From contig NC_092023.1 of assembly GCF_042242105.1 (NCBI RefSeq), positions 11,420,933-11,484,932 on the forward strand: a DNA stretch of 64,000 nt, written 5' to 3'. Position numbers and translations under genes: made by a program. This document shows positions 63,151 through 64,000 of the stretch, in pieces. Source of the stretch: Pempheris klunzingeri (taxonomy: Eukaryota > Chordata > Actinopteri > Acropomatiformes > Pempheridae). Under the pieces are notes generated by a model. It saw only the letters and a list, made by a program, of their open reading frames with translations, was not told the DNA's origin and made no database searches. Every line of letters begins with the position of its first letter. Positions within the stretch are counted from its first letter, which is position 1.

Positions 63151-63871
63151 TGTGTGTTTGTGTGAGTATGTGGATGCCAGGCAGCAGAAACGAAGGCTAA
63201 TGAGACAGAAAGGAAGAAAAATTGAGAGAGAGTGAAAACATAGGGATAAATACATGGTCACCCACGGAGAACAAAGGATGGATGAAAGCAAAAGAAAGAA
63301 TCATTAACGCAGAACAGATAAAAACATGAAACAAAAAGAGCAAGAAACCTACAGAGGAGGAGGTCGGGAGAGAAGTGGTTTAATGTTAGATCATATTGTG
63401 TCCTACAGAAAGAACAACATTGAGGATTATATCTCAAGTCAGTTATTTTTTCAATTAAAGTCAATGAAAGGCTTTGGTTGTTGTTTTCCAATGTTTTAAC
63501 TCAAGGAGAACCATATGACACTCACCCTTTTCTAAACAAACGAGCCTTATCAGCCTGTGAGACGAGACTTTAGTTATACAGGCACCCAGTGAGGCAGAAA
63601 AGAAGCGACTTGTGGGGAAAGGGAGAGAGATTTGGAGACCTATAGGTGAATAAGGTATAACAGAAGACTGGTATATACAAATGTCATTGGTGGTGAGTTG
63701 CCTTCGTTCCCTTTTGATGATCATCTTTTATAATTTAGTGCTTTGGCGTCATTCTGGATGATTTAGCCTGAATCATCTTCATCACAGCGGTAGAGTTTAA
63801 GTCACAATAAAGCTTGACATTTAAGTACATTTAACATTTAACCTCCCCTGAACCCTCAACCTCCTGCCTTC

Positions 63872-63987
63872 CCTCTGGACATTTGATCATTATCTGCTAT
63901 TTGTCTTTTTCTGCCAAATCCTCTTAGTATCAGATCCACTGTGTCATCTTTCACAGTGGTAGCGGGAGGAATGCCGAGCAGCCACAC
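63872..63987 (-). other. Weak candidate exon at the right edge
   Basis: On the minus strand 'gctgtcctcag' is acceptor-like and is followed by an open frame beginning VWLLGIPPATTV, which runs about 40 codons to a TGA. Whether it is exonic cannot be judged without the DNA beyond 64000. Confidence 0.12.
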
Positions 63988-64000
63988 CTGAGGACAGCAT

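Larger units (their letters stand above)
61900..63660 (+). repeat. Long purine-rich (GA/GGA) stretch
   Basis: About 1.7 kb in which the plus strand is mostly G and A (for example 61975-62020 and 62290-62900). It is interrupted by a mixed-composition island at 62927-62995 and a TG run at 63111-63148. The long open frames on the minus strand here (Ser/Phe/Leu/Pro-rich) are products of this composition. Confidence 0.8.

Overview
The window looks like teleost fish nuclear DNA, probably from a spiny-rayed (percomorph-like) species. Genes have many short exons with GT-AG introns. Long CA/TG, GA and GATA microsatellites are frequent. DNA-transposon and LINE/SINE remnants of types common in fish are scattered between exons, and the proteins are clear vertebrate orthologues. 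There is no bacterial, plasmid or phage signature.

Layout, left to right. (1) 1-1841, minus strand: the 5' part of a C-factor-like short-chain dehydrogenase/reductase gene whose 3' end lies outside the window. (2) 1842-2723: a short head-to-head promoter region with a CACGTG box near the SDR start and an RFX X-box about 100 bp before the nphp1 start. (3) 2724-9544, plus strand: nphp1 (nephrocystin-1), 20 coding exons joining in frame to 692 residues. (4) 9545-18055: gene-poor spacer with a TATA/HNF1-like orphan promoter, an X-box palindrome and repeats. (5) 18056-23892 and 26795-30366, plus strand: two tandem four-exon MAL-family tetraspan genes. By position and orientation the first is probably mall and the second mal. 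(6) 32241-32744: two identical, intron-containing tRNA-Ile(UAU) genes in inverted orientation. (7) 33452-54529, minus strand: mrps5, a mitochondrial small-subunit ribosomal protein, 12 coding exons joining in frame to 403 residues. Its introns carry two DNA-transposon MITEs, a decayed Tc1-like transposase and the longest CA/TG tracts. (8) 54530-64000: gene-poor, with a decayed PIF/Harbinger transposase split by a nested SINE, a long purine-rich stretch, and one or two weak candidate exons at the right edge.

The genes do not form a functional pathway. They are a cilium/transition-zone gene (nphp1), two apical membrane-raft proteolipids (mall, mal), a mitoribosomal protein (mrps5), an oxidoreductase and two tRNAs. 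The order nphp1-mall-mal-mrps5 joins two neighbourhoods that, from general knowledge, are separate in human (NPHP1/MALL and MAL/MRPS5). It therefore probably preserves an older linkage. I found no convincing undescribed system. The best leads are the regulatory motifs, the inverted tRNA pair, the unassigned exon-like islands at the right edge, and the nested transposon relics.
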